A stretch of 64,000 nt of DNA from Mariniflexile fucanivorans (GTDB lineage Bacteria; Bacteroidota; Bacteroidia; Flavobacteriales; Flavobacteriaceae), in the NCBI RefSeq assembly GCF_004341235.1, contig NZ_SLUP01000001.1, forward strand, positions 310,001 through 374,000, in the 5' to 3' direction. Position numbers and translations under genes: made by a program. This document shows positions 1 to 8,490 of this stretch, piece after piece. The notes under the pieces were generated by a model that was not told the origin of the DNA, ran no database searches, and worked only from the letters and a program-made list of their open reading frames with translations. The stretch's first letter is position 1; the number at the start of each line of letters is the position of its first letter.

Positions 1-1532
1 ACACTTAAATAACACGGATGATTCGTCATAACCGATGTGCCCTGAGCTGGACACGGGTTTATCGATGTACTTCTCGCTTCTATAGCATTTGCAGCTGTTA
101 TGTTGCTTGCTCCTAATGCGCGTTGTTCTTCAGAGTTTGAAATAGCATAATTCATGACATCATTTGTATCGATTACGTGCCCTAATTGATGTCCATGACC
201 TAATTCGTGAAGCGCATTACTTTCAAAATCATATTGAGTAATTCCCGTTGAGTTCACGGCTATACTATAATTCCAATTTGTTGCATCATCAAAAACAATA
301 TCAAACTCCTCAACATACCAATTTATAGTGGTTCCGGTATCACATCCGCTAAAATAATAAACACATCTTCCTAATTCATCAGTTGCTAATTCATTCCCAT
401 TATCAAATCGAATCACATTGGTACCATCTCTAACGTATTCATCTTTATCAGTTGTTGCACCTATTGTCCAATTAATTCCCGTTGTACAACGCCAACTCTC
501 AAAAGCCCTTAAAAAAGCAGCTTTAGCATTAACATTATTGTTGAAATCTGTAAACATTTGCCAGGTATACCCTCCCGAACCATTGGCGTTGATATGTTGA
601 GTTTGATAAGCAATATTACCACCTTCTTGTACCACATTTATTTCGGCATAAGCAATTGTCAAGACAGAAGAAGATACAGCACTTGAAGAGCCAGCATCTG
701 TTACCATAATAGTACCAGTACCAGCTTCCGATGGTATTTCAACTGTAATTTGTGTATCTGCCCAAGTTAGTATTTGTGTACTTAAAGCATCTATAAAAGT
801 AGCGCCTCCATCATCCGAATTACGAAAAGAAACCTTCCCTTTAGTTGCACCAAAACCACTACCGTTAATAGTTAACACCTGCTTTGTACCCGCTGTTCCA
901 GTTGTTGGTGTAAAAGTAATTGAACCCGGAGCAAGTGCCGCTTTATTTTGTGTTGACTTTAAATGGGCTGATTGCACATCAAAATCTGCCAACTCAACAT
1001 AGCTAGATTTTGTATAAGTCATCACTTCATTATAAAATGATGAAGTGATTCCTTGCTTTACGTTAAATGGATTAACAGCCACATTATCATATAAATTATA
1101 CTTGTAAAACCCTTGAGAAGACCCATAGGGCATGAATTGTTTTAGTGATGATTTTTCAGATGATTTCATTGTCACTCTGTTATTATTATACAACGTAAAT
1201 ATTCCTAAATCTCCGTTTTTTAATTTTAAACTTGGACTTACAATTTCAGCCTTCAAACCTACAGTTCCCCCTAGAGTTATAACCTCTATAGTTGCCAGCG
1301 GTTCTCCCTTAAAAACTTTATAAACCTGGATAGTATTAGCGGTGTAGATATGTTTGTTTTCTGCATCCCAAAAAGATTTTTTAGAAATAACTTTACCTTC
1401 AACAATTAAACTAGAATTATCAATCTGCCTCTCCAATGAGGCTTCTCTTAGTAGATCTTGTGCGTTTAAGCTGGTTAAACTTAATACGAATAGCAACAAG
1501 ACTACTAGTATTTGCATGGTATTTTTTTTCAT
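1..1532 (-). CDS. Secreted metzincin-like metalloprotease with IPT/TIG-like domain (3' end cut by window)
   Basis: The reading frame is open on the minus strand from an ATG at 1530-1532 to the window edge, giving at least 510 residues with no stop. A signal peptide of about 25 residues ends near LNAQ. A middle segment (about residues 190-280) with the pattern PTTGTAGTKQVLTINGSGFG resembles an IPT/TIG immunoglobulin-like domain. The catalytic signature HELGHGHQLGH occupies residues 442-452, with the zinc ligands spaced as HExxHxxxxxH, followed by a possible Met-turn (VMNY, M460). This suggests an extracellular zinc endopeptidase related to matrixin or reprolysin-like families. The usual Gly at position 8 of the motif is Gln here. 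The C-terminus, where a T9SS sorting domain would be expected, lies outside the window. Transcribed divergently from the aminopeptidase gene. Confidence 0.82.
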   Translation of the reverse strand, partial: MKKNTMQILVVLLLFVLSLTSLNAQDLLREASLERQIDNSSLIVEGKVISKKSFWDAENKHIYTANTIQVYKVFKGEPLATIEVITLGGTVGLKAEIVSPSLKLKNGDLGIFTLYNNNRVTMKSSEKSSLKQFMPYGSSQGFYKYNLYDNVAVNPFNVKQGITSSFYNEVMTYTKSSYVELADFDVQSAHLKSTQNKAALAPGSITFTPTTGTAGTKQVLTINGSGFGATKGKVSFRNSDDGGATFIDALSTQILTWADTQITVEIPSEAGTGTIMVTDAGSSSAVSSSVLTIAYAEINVVQEGGNIAYQTQHINANGSGGYTWQMFTDFNNNVNAKAAFLRAFESWRCTTGINWTIGATTDKDEYVRDGTNVIRFDNGNELATDELGRCVYYFSGCDTGTTINWYVEEFDIVFDDATNWNYSIAVNSTGITQYDFESNALHELGHGHQLGHVIDTNDVMNYAISNSEEQRALGASNITAANAIEARSTSINPCPAQGTSVMTNHPCYLS

Positions 1533-1573
1533 AATATCTTAGTTTTTAAAATGGTTTAGTCTTGGTATAATGT

Positions 1574-1581
1574 CAAATATA
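1574..1581 (-). promoter_or_regulatory. Candidate -7 box (TATATTTG) for the metalloprotease gene
   Basis: The minus strand reads TATATTTG, matching the Bacteroidota -7 consensus TAnnTTTG, 41 bases upstream of the metalloprotease start. No convincing -33 TTG was found at the usual distance, so support is the box and its position only. Confidence 0.4.
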
Positions 1582-1725
1582 CCTAATTATTACATACGAT
1601 TTGCGTAGCTTTGTTACCCATAACATTCTTAATATTAAAATAACATTATGTTATATCTACAAAACTATTCAAATAAAAACGGTTGATTTTCATAAAGTTA
1701 CAAAAAATAATTTAAAAACAAACCC

Positions 1726-3018
1726 ATGAAATATTCATTAATCGATTCGTCGCTATTCATTAATAACAGAAAAAAATTTACTACTAAAATGAAACCTAGT
1801 AGTTTGGCTGTTTTTAATTCGAACGATATTTACCCCATAAGTGCCGATAGCACCATCCCATTTCAGCAGCATCGCGATATTTTTTATTTAAGTGGTGTTG
1901 ACCAAGAAGAAAGCATTTTGGTATTATTCCCAGATTGCCCTAAAGAAAAACACCGTGAAATTTTATTCTTAAAAGAAACCAACGCCCACATTGCTGTTTG
2001 GGAAGGCGAGAAACTCACCAAAGAAAAAGCGTTTGAAACCAGTGGTATCAAAACTGTATATTGGCTTCAAGACATGGAAAAAATCATGTTCGAACTAATG
2101 ACGCAATGCGATACTGTTTACATAAACACCAACGAACATTACCGTGCCAATGTTGAAACTGAAACACGGGAAGATCGCTACACAAAATGGCTTTTGGCAA
2201 AATATCCAGCACATAATGTTGCAAAAAGCGCTCCTATTTTACAACGCCTTCGTTCTGTAAAAAACCCCATTGAAATTGACTTAATACAACAAGCCTGTAA
2301 CATTACCGAAAAAGGATTTCGTCGTGTTTTAAACTTTGTAAAACCAGGCGTTTGGGAATATGAAATTGAAGCAGAATTAATGCATGAATTTTTAAGAAAT
2401 CGCTCCAAAGGTTTTGCATATACCCCTATTATAGCCTCTGGTAACAATGCAAACGTTTTGCATTATATTGAAAACAACAAACAATGTAAAGCAGGCGATT
2501 TAATTTTATTTGACACTGCCGCAGAATATGCCAATTATGCGAGCGATTTAAGCAGAACCATTCCTGTTTCTGGAACGTACTCAGACAGACAAAAAGCCGT
2601 TTATAATGCGGTTTTAAGGGTGAAAAATGAAGCTACAAAATTATTAACCCCAGGAACTCTTTGGGCAGATTACCATGTGGAAGTTGGAAAAATAATGACT
2701 TCGGAATTATTAGGGTTAGGCCTACTTGATAAGGCTGATGTTCAAAAAGAAGATCCCGATTGGCCTGCTTACAAAAAATATTTTATGCACGGAACAAGTC
2801 ACCACATGGGATTAGATACACATGATTATGGCATACTGACCGAACCTATGCAAGCCAATATGGTATTTACCGTAGAACCAGGAATTTATATTCCTGATGA
2901 AGGTTTTGGTATTAGAATTGAGGATGATGTCGTGATTCAAAAAACGGGAGAACCTTTTAATTTAATGAAAAATATCCCTATTGAAGTTGAAGAAATTGAA
3001 GAACTTATGAATTCATAA
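1726..3018 (+). CDS. pepP: Xaa-Pro aminopeptidase (aminopeptidase P, M24B)
   Basis: A 430-residue cytoplasmic metallopeptidase that removes N-terminal residues preceding proline. An aminopeptidase P N-terminal domain (about residues 1-150) precedes the pita-bread catalytic domain. All five metal ligands are visible: D263 in LILFDTAAEY, D274 in SDLSRT, H359 in GTSHHMGLD, E384 in VEPGIYI and E399 in RIEDDV, spaced almost as in E. coli PepP. Length is normal for the family. It is divergent from the metalloprotease gene and convergent with the aspartokinase gene, separated from the latter by a strong hairpin terminator. Function is well supported by the complete ligand set. Confidence 0.95.
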   Translation: MKYSLIDSSLFINNRKKFTTKMKPSSLAVFNSNDIYPISADSTIPFQQHRDIFYLSGVDQEESILVLFPDCPKEKHREILFLKETNAHIAVWEGEKLTKEKAFETSGIKTVYWLQDMEKIMFELMTQCDTVYINTNEHYRANVETETREDRYTKWLLAKYPAHNVAKSAPILQRLRSVKNPIEIDLIQQACNITEKGFRRVLNFVKPGVWEYEIEAELMHEFLRNRSKGFAYTPIIASGNNANVLHYIENNKQCKAGDLILFDTAAEYANYASDLSRTIPVSGTYSDRQKAVYNAVLRVKNEATKLLTPGTLWADYHVEVGKIMTSELLGLGLLDKADVQKEDPDWPAYKKYFMHGTSHHMGLDTHDYGILTEPMQANMVFTVEPGIYIPDEGFGIRIEDDVVIQKTGEPFNLMKNIPIEVEEIEELMNS

Positions 3019-3023
3019 AAATT

Positions 3024-3055
3024 AAAAAGGGTCGTTGAAAAACGACCCTTTTTTT
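3024..3055. terminator. Bidirectional rho-independent terminator between pepP and lysC
   Basis: A perfect 13-bp stem (AAAAAGGGTCGTT paired with AACGACCCTTTTT, arms 3024-3036 and 3041-3053) has a GAAA loop, a T run on the plus strand and an A run before it. It lies between the convergent pepP and aspartokinase stops and can serve both. Confidence 0.9.
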
Positions 3056-3082
3056 GCTGCTAACAACACTAATTTTTGCAAT

Positions 3083-4405
3083 TTACAGAGTGACTAATTC
3101 AAATAAATAATTGTTTAGTTTTTGCAGCGTATTTATTTTATTTTTGGTATCCACCAAAAGGGAAATATTATTATTGCTTCCTCCATAGGAAATCATTCTA
3201 ATTTTTACATCTTGTAATATTTGAAACAACTTGTAGGTTTCTTGATGATTCACCACCGAATGCCCAACCAAACAAATAATACTTTGGTCTTTATCAACCT
3301 CTATGGTTGCGAATTTTTCTAATTCAGCTAAAATTTTATTTAAGTTTTTATTATCATCAATAGTTAATGATACAGCAACTTCCGATGTTGTAATCATATC
3401 TATAGACGTTTCATATATTTCAAAAATTTCAAACACTTTTCTTAAAAAACCATGTGCTTGAAGCATTCTGCCAGACTTTATTTTAATGGCAGTAATTCCA
3501 TCTTTTGCAGCCATGGCTTTCACACCAATTTCAGAATGGTCGTCGTTTATTAAAGTGCCATAAGCTTCAGGATTCATGGTGTTTTTCAATCGTACCGGAA
3601 TATTGAGAGACCTAACAGGCGTTACAGTTTGTGGGTGTAATATTTTGGCGCCAAAGTATGCTAATTCCGCAGCCTCTTCAAATGATAAATTTGAAATAGG
3701 TCTGGTGTTTTCAACATAACGTGGGTCGTTGTTATGCATCCCATCAATATCAGTCCAAATTTGAACCTCTTCTGCATGTATAGCAGCACCAATAATAGTT
3801 GCTGTATAATCGCTTCCACCACGTTGAAGGTTTGATATGTCGCCTGTATGGTCTAAACAAATAAACCCTTGAGTAATGTATATTTGAGAATCTTCAGCTT
3901 TATTATAAGCCGATTTAAAATGCTCTTTTATATAATTGATATCCGGATCTTTCGCAGCATCAATACGCATAAAACTTAATGCAGGCAACAATGCAGAACT
4001 AACACCTTCTTGATTTAAATACGCATTCACCATATAAGTTGAAAGCAATTCGCCTTGAGCAACTATTTGGTTTTCTAATGTGATGGAATAAGGCTTCGCA
4101 GTACATTCCACTAATAAATTAAAAATACTAGAAACGTAAGCTTTCACTTCTTTATTTAAAGAAGTATTAGTAAGCAATTGGTCTATTACATTAAAATAAG
4201 CCGTATGAAGATTATTAACTATATCAATAGCTTCATTAGCCTTATTATCTAAAATATGTTTTGAAATGGCAACTAACTGATTGGTTGTACCAGACATGGC
4301 TGATAAAACAACCACTTTTTTTTCGCCATCGTTAATAATGTTTTTAACGTTACATATATTTTCAACCGATCCTACAGAGGTTCCACCGAATTTTAATACT
4401 TTCAT
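3083..4405 (-). CDS. lysC: Aspartokinase
   Basis: A 440-residue enzyme phosphorylating aspartate, the entry step to lysine, threonine, methionine and diaminopimelate synthesis. The N-terminal amino acid kinase domain shows KFGGTSVG at residues 5-12 and RGGSDYTA at about 195-202, then DIDGM and the conserved FGAKILHPQT segment. Two C-terminal ACT-like segments (about residues 300-440) would provide feedback control. There is no homoserine dehydrogenase domain, so this is a monofunctional form, not a ThrA-type fusion. The gene is divergent from an ACT-like protein gene and convergent with pepP. Confidence 0.93.
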   Translation of the reverse strand: MKVLKFGGTSVGSVENICNVKNIINDGEKKVVVLSAMSGTTNQLVAISKHILDNKANEAIDIVNNLHTAYFNVIDQLLTNTSLNKEVKAYVSSIFNLLVECTAKPYSITLENQIVAQGELLSTYMVNAYLNQEGVSSALLPALSFMRIDAAKDPDINYIKEHFKSAYNKAEDSQIYITQGFICLDHTGDISNLQRGGSDYTATIIGAAIHAEEVQIWTDIDGMHNNDPRYVENTRPISNLSFEEAAELAYFGAKILHPQTVTPVRSLNIPVRLKNTMNPEAYGTLINDDHSEIGVKAMAAKDGITAIKIKSGRMLQAHGFLRKVFEIFEIYETSIDMITTSEVAVSLTIDDNKNLNKILAELEKFATIEVDKDQSIICLVGHSVVNHQETYKLFQILQDVKIRMISYGGSNNNISLLVDTKNKINTLQKLNNYLFELVTL

Positions 4406-4509
4406 ACTTTTACAAACTTAATTTTCACCTAATTGATTCATTTACATCAATTCAGGGTGCTAAACTATAACTCCTGAGCCTAAAAAAGATATTTATTAAA
4501 AAATATGTT

Positions 4510-4517
4510 TATTTTTG
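4510..4517 (+). promoter_or_regulatory. Candidate -7 box (TATTTTTG) for the ACT-like protein gene
   Basis: TATTTTTG fits TAnnTTTG and lies 24 bases before the ATG at 4542 in the 136-bp lysC divergent spacer. No -33 TTG is evident at 17-23 bp upstream, so confidence is modest. Confidence 0.4.
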
Positions 4518-4541
4518 CACATATTGTTAAATAATTAACAC

Positions 4542-5198
4542 ATGAAAACGGTATCTAACTGTGTAGAAGACATTTTAATTACTCAACCTTACTTAGAGGA
4601 AGCACTTTCAAGAAACATTATAAACTTTAGTGCCTTAGCTATAGAACTTACCGAGCCTATAAGCAAAATGCTAAAAAAAGAGGTGAAACCAGGAGCTATT
4701 ATGATGGCTTTAAGACGTTACAACCCACCACCAGCACTATCAAATTCTGTAAAAATGAAAAAATTTATGCAGAATTTAGGTGATATTACGGTGCGCTCGA
4801 ACTTAACAGATTTCACTATTAAAAATTCTGAGACGATTATAGAAAATCATGTAAAAATATTGAATCGTATTAATCAAGAATCTAAGTTATTTTACACATT
4901 TACACGCGGTATTCATGAAAGTAATCTCATTATTTCCAGCAGTTTAAAGGAATTTATTGAAGAAAATTTAAAAAATGAAACCTTTATTGCAACGCAAGAT
5001 GGTTTATCGGCCATTAGTGTAAATTTACCGCAAGACAACTCGAAAATTGCTGGGTTATATTATCAATTTTTTAAGCGTTTAGCTTGGGAAGGCATTGTAC
5101 TTTATGAAGTAATTTCTACAACCAACGAATTTACTATTCTGGTAGAAGATGAATTTGTAGATAAAGCTTTCACCGCCATTAAGAAGGTGAAAGCTTGA
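4542..5198 (+). CDS. Uncharacterised protein with C-terminal ACT-like fold, divergent from aspartokinase
   Basis: A 218-residue cytoplasmic protein without signal peptide. The N-terminal half (about residues 1-75) is helical and reads like a winged-helix or similar small domain (ALSRNIINFSALA, then KPGAIMMALRRY). The C-terminal 60 residues have the alternation seen in ACT ligand-binding domains: GLYYQFFKRLAWEGIVLYEV, then STTNEFTILVEDEFVDKAFTAI. ACT domains usually bind amino acids, and the neighbour is aspartokinase, so an amino-acid sensing or regulatory role is an inference. I do not recognise a named family. It converges with the CoA-disulfide reductase gene, with 19 bases between stops. 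Confidence 0.75.
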   Translation: MKTVSNCVEDILITQPYLEEALSRNIINFSALAIELTEPISKMLKKEVKPGAIMMALRRYNPPPALSNSVKMKKFMQNLGDITVRSNLTDFTIKNSETIIENHVKILNRINQESKLFYTFTRGIHESNLIISSSLKEFIEENLKNETFIATQDGLSAISVNLPQDNSKIAGLYYQFFKRLAWEGIVLYEVISTTNEFTILVEDEFVDKAFTAIKKVKA

Positions 5199-5217
5199 TA
5201 TTTGAAAAAAAATGGGG

Positions 5218-6906
5218 TTAACTAAGTACTGTTTGTTCTGGTATTTCAATTTGGTCACTATACATTTGCCAAATTTTAAACCCACCAGCAAGGTTTAAAA
5301 CATTGGTAATATTGTTATTTCTTAAAATTAATTCTGCTAAATAACCTCGTAATCCTTTTTGGCAAAAAACAATCACTTTTTTATCTTGGCTTTTTATAAA
5401 ATCTATATGGTTTCTTAAAGAATCTAACGGGAAATTTACAGCACCCGGAATAGTACCTTTTTCAAACTCTTCTAAAGTTCTTGCATCTAGCAACAAATAA
5501 TCATCTTTAGAGCTTAAATTGATTAAAGTTTCTAATGCTTCAACAGAAATTTGTTCACTTCTATCATTTAAAATATTCTCGGTTACATAACTAGTAACAA
5601 CCACAGGGTCTTTTGCTGGCGAAAATGGCGGTGCGTAAGCCAAGTCCAATTGTGCTAAATCGCTCATTTTCAATTTAGCATAAATAGCTGTACTTAAAAC
5701 GTCTATACGTTTATCAACACCAACTTCACCAAAAAGTTCCGCACCATAAATTTCTTCGGTTTTTGGATCATAATAAATTTCTGTAATTAAATCTTTTTGA
5801 TCTGGATAATAGCTTGGAGTTGAACCTGCTACAGTTAAAACAGTTTCAAAAGGAATGCCTTTTTGTGTTAAAGCAGTGGCATTCATGCCTGTTCTCGCTA
5901 AAGTATAGTCAAATACCTTTACAATGGCCGTTTTATAAGCCCCTTTAAATTCAATACTTCTTCCTACGGCATTAGCTCCTGCTGCCCTACCTGCTTTATT
6001 AGAGTGTGTTCCTAAAGGAAAATAATCATATTCATTAGTTTGTAAATTTTTAATGGAAACATTATCGCCCGCAGCATAAACATCTTTAATAGATGTTTCC
6101 ATAAATTCGTTCACTTTTAAGGCTCCATTACAAATAGATTCAGCTCCTTCTGCTAACAACAAACTAGTATTTGGTTTAATACCAACGCTTAATATTACAA
6201 AATCGGTTGGGATACTTCTGCCATCTTTTGTTATGATGGCTTGTATTTTTCCGTTTTCATCAATATCAAATTTACTTACTAAAGTTTCGGTTAGCACATT
6301 TATACCATCTGCTTTTAAAACATTTCCAGCAAAATTTCCGAATTTTTTCTGCCACATATTCAGCACATGCGTTGAACCTTCAATTAAAGTCACTTTTTTT
6401 CCTGCTTCCTTTAGGTTTTCAGCAACCTCAACACCAATTAATCCGGCTCCAATAACAGCTATATTTTTTGATGCACCTGTTAATCCTTCATTTATGATCT
6501 TATCAAAATCGACCATAGAACGGCATGTAGACCAATTAGTTGCTAATTTTATATTTTCTATAGGAGGGACAATGGAGCTTGCTCCAGTTGCAAAAATCAA
6601 GGTGTCGTATTCATAACTTTTTATGTTTGAATACACCATTTTATTTTGCGTATCTATTTTTACAATTTCCTCATTCAAATGCACATCTATATTGAAACGA
6701 TTGGTAAGTAGTTCTGGTTTTACAACCATTAACTTTTCCCTACTTTCAATAACACCCGAAAATGCATATGGCATACCACAAGTTGCATAACTAATGTGGG
6801 CGCCTTTTTCGAACAAGAGGATATTGGCTTGTTCATTTTCACGTCTTGCTTTTGCTGCTGCCGATGGGCCTGCAGACAGACCGCCTATTACTATAATGTT
6901 TTTCAT
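5218..6906 (-). CDS. CoA-disulfide reductase-type flavoprotein fused to a rhodanese domain
   Basis: A 562-residue FAD/NAD(P)H-dependent oxidoreductase of the single-cysteine disulfide reductase class. The N-terminal dinucleotide fold starts IIVIGGLSAGP, and SYATCGMPY places the redox cysteine at C43, the position known for CoA-disulfide reductase. This numbering favours the ATG at 6906 over one seven codons upstream (6927). A second nucleotide-binding motif (IAVIGAGLIGVEVAE) lies near residue 155, and the TYAAGDN-like segment reads VYAAGDN. A C-terminal rhodanese domain (about residues 455-555) carries active-site C515 in VFCQKGLRGY. The fusion matches CoADR-rhodanese proteins that handle CoA or other thiol disulfides and persulfides. 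Exact substrate is uncertain. Confidence 0.9.
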   Translation of the reverse strand: MKNIIVIGGLSAGPSAAAKARRENEQANILLFEKGAHISYATCGMPYAFSGVIESREKLMVVKPELLTNRFNIDVHLNEEIVKIDTQNKMVYSNIKSYEYDTLIFATGASSIVPPIENIKLATNWSTCRSMVDFDKIINEGLTGASKNIAVIGAGLIGVEVAENLKEAGKKVTLIEGSTHVLNMWQKKFGNFAGNVLKADGINVLTETLVSKFDIDENGKIQAIITKDGRSIPTDFVILSVGIKPNTSLLLAEGAESICNGALKVNEFMETSIKDVYAAGDNVSIKNLQTNEYDYFPLGTHSNKAGRAAGANAVGRSIEFKGAYKTAIVKVFDYTLARTGMNATALTQKGIPFETVLTVAGSTPSYYPDQKDLITEIYYDPKTEEIYGAELFGEVGVDKRIDVLSTAIYAKLKMSDLAQLDLAYAPPFSPAKDPVVVTSYVTENILNDRSEQISVEALETLINLSSKDDYLLLDARTLEEFEKGTIPGAVNFPLDSLRNHIDFIKSQDKKVIVFCQKGLRGYLAELILRNNNITNVLNLAGGFKIWQMYSDQIEIPEQTVLS

Positions 6907-7015
6907 TTTGATATAATTTCTGTTCAAATTTCTATCAAATATTTCAATTGAAATGTAATAATTGTTACTATAACGATTGCGTATTTTTTAAAAAGTTCAT
7001 TTACTTAAAGGTTCA

Positions 7016-7047
7016 TTGGTTTTATTCATGACCCCATTATATCTTTG
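7016..7047 (+). promoter_or_regulatory. Promoter of the alpha/beta hydrolase gene
   Basis: A -33 TTG (7016-7018) and a -7 TATCTTTG (7040-7047) are separated by 21 bp, fitting the Bacteroidota sigma-ABfr consensus. The predicted leader before the ATG at 7066 is about 12-15 bases. Confidence 0.6.
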
Positions 7048-7065
7048 TAATAGATTTTAAAAAAA

Positions 7066-7845
7066 ATGACACTACAACACAAAGGCATTACCGTTTTTTA
7101 TACGGATGAAGGCCAAGGAAACCCCGTGGTTTTTTTACATGGATTTTTAGAAAACTCAACCATGTGGCAGGCTTTTATTCCAGAACTTACAAAAAAAAAC
7201 AGAGTGATCTGTATTGATTTATTAGGGCATGGCAAAACCGAATGTTTGGGCTACATTCACACCATGGAACTTATGGCCGAAGTAGTTGAAGCAGTTTTAA
7301 ACCAATTAAAAATTACAAAATCTACACTTATTGGTCATTCTATGGGTGGTTATGTGGCACTCGCTTTCGCGGAAAAAAATCCAAAAAATTTAAAAGGGTT
7401 GTGCTTAATGAACTCAACCTCCTTACCAGATACTGAAGAAAAAAAACGGAACAGAGACCGTGCTATTATAGCCGTAAAACAGAATTATAAAACGTTTGTT
7501 AGGATTGCAGTGAACAATTTATTCCGACCAAAAAATAGAATTGTTTTTGCTGATAAAATAAAGGATGTTGTTAATGAAGCTTTAAAAACCCCTCTACAAG
7601 GTATTGTTGCTGCATTAGAAGGCATGAAAATTAGAAAGGATAGACAACACCTACTTCAATCACCTACTTTCAAAAAAATGATGATTATTAGCAAAAAGGA
7701 TCCTGCTTTAGATTACAAAACACTTATAGCACAAGCAAAAAACACGGATGTTAAAAAAGTGGAATTTCCAGACGGACATATGAGTCATATTGAAAATCAG
7801 GATGATTTTTTAATCGAAATAATGCATTTCATCGAAAATATTTGA
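7066..7845 (+). CDS. Alpha/beta hydrolase
   Basis: A 259-residue cytoplasmic alpha/beta-hydrolase-fold protein. The oxyanion segment VVFLHGFLE (about residues 21-29), nucleophile elbow GHSMGG with S92, a candidate acid in SKKDPALD and catalytic His in the DGHMSHIE segment (about residue 240) are all present. Such enzymes cleave esters or related bonds; the substrate cannot be read from the sequence. It starts a short plus-strand run followed by two small paralogous genes. Confidence 0.88.
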   Translation: MTLQHKGITVFYTDEGQGNPVVFLHGFLENSTMWQAFIPELTKKNRVICIDLLGHGKTECLGYIHTMELMAEVVEAVLNQLKITKSTLIGHSMGGYVALAFAEKNPKNLKGLCLMNSTSLPDTEEKKRNRDRAIIAVKQNYKTFVRIAVNNLFRPKNRIVFADKIKDVVNEALKTPLQGIVAALEGMKIRKDRQHLLQSPTFKKMMIISKKDPALDYKTLIAQAKNTDVKKVEFPDGHMSHIENQDDFLIEIMHFIENI

Positions 7846-7903
7846 CATTTTGACGATTTATTTGGTTTTTTTATTTATTTTTATTGCACTAATAATTCAA
7901 CCC

Positions 7904-8170
7904 ATGAAAAAATCTACAACCAAACACGCTTTCATGCCAAAAATGTACTGTAATATTTTTGGGCATGATTATCAAGTATCTAAAAAAGTTACCTACCACG
8001 TAAAGGAGTATACTTGTTCACATTGTAAAAAACAATTAACTACAAACAGCAATGGAAGCTTAATAGAATTAACTCCAAAATTCAAAGAAATCAATGATAT
8101 TTTAGAACGCATTCATAATTCAAGAATGGAACGTTCAAAGGAAAAAAGACTCGTTTCGTCGATTTATTAG
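7904..8170 (+). CDS. Small putative zinc-binding protein, copy 1 of a tandem pair
   Basis: An 88-residue protein starting MKKSTTKHAF at an ATG. An upstream TTG at 7850 would add a hydrophobic stretch that its paralogue lacks. The core carries C..FGHDY, a HVKEY segment and CSHCKKQLTTN, then ELTPKFKEIND and a basic tail. The Cys, the GH histidine and the CxxC pair could form one zinc site (inference). It is clearly homologous to the next gene (8242-8490), sharing FGHDY, HVKEY, CxxC, KQLTTN and ELTPK. I know similar small uncharacterised proteins in Flavobacteriaceae, but no function. Confidence 0.7.
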   Translation: MKKSTTKHAFMPKMYCNIFGHDYQVSKKVTYHVKEYTCSHCKKQLTTNSNGSLIELTPKFKEINDILERIHNSRMERSKEKRLVSSIY

Positions 8171-8241
8171 CCTGCTATTAAAATCTTCAATTCATTTTTT
8201 ATAATTTAATGGTCCCTATAGTAGCTAATTAAAATATATAA

Positions 8242-8490
8242 ATGAAAAACATCCATTGTCTGGTATTCGGGCATGATTATAAAGTAACTCGTAATGTTAC
8301 AAATCATGTTAAAGAATACGCATGTAAAAATTGCAGCAAACAACTAACCACAAACGGCAGCGGCCACTTAACCGAATTAACGCCTAAATACAAGGAAATT
8401 AATGATGTTTTAGAGCATATACACCAAAAGCGGGTATCTAAAACCAATCGTAAAAAATTTAAAAGTGATTTGTTGGTATTTAGTCATTAA
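8242..8490 (+). CDS. Small putative zinc-binding protein, copy 2 of a tandem pair
   Basis: An 82-residue paralogue of the preceding gene, beginning MKNIHCLVFGHDYKV. It keeps the CxxxFGHDY motif, HVKEYACKNC with a CxxC pair, KQLTTNGSG, LTELTPKYKEIND and a lysine-rich tail. No signal peptide or membrane segment is seen. Its last 11 bases overlap the 3' end of the convergent thiL gene, so the two mRNAs would be antisense there. Function unknown; tandem duplication is evident. Confidence 0.72.
   Translation: MKNIHCLVFGHDYKVTRNVTNHVKEYACKNCSKQLTTNGSGHLTELTPKYKEINDVLEHIHQKRVSKTNRKKFKSDLLVFSH

Noticed and set aside
6233-6616. 127-codon open frame on the plus strand inside the CoA-disulfide reductase gene
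   Set aside because: It lies wholly antisense to a gene with clear catalytic motifs, and its product has no recognisable domain.
7850-7903. Upstream TTG start adding a hydrophobic N-terminus to the first small zinc-binding protein
   Set aside because: The paralogue lacks this segment and a good ATG is available at 7904.
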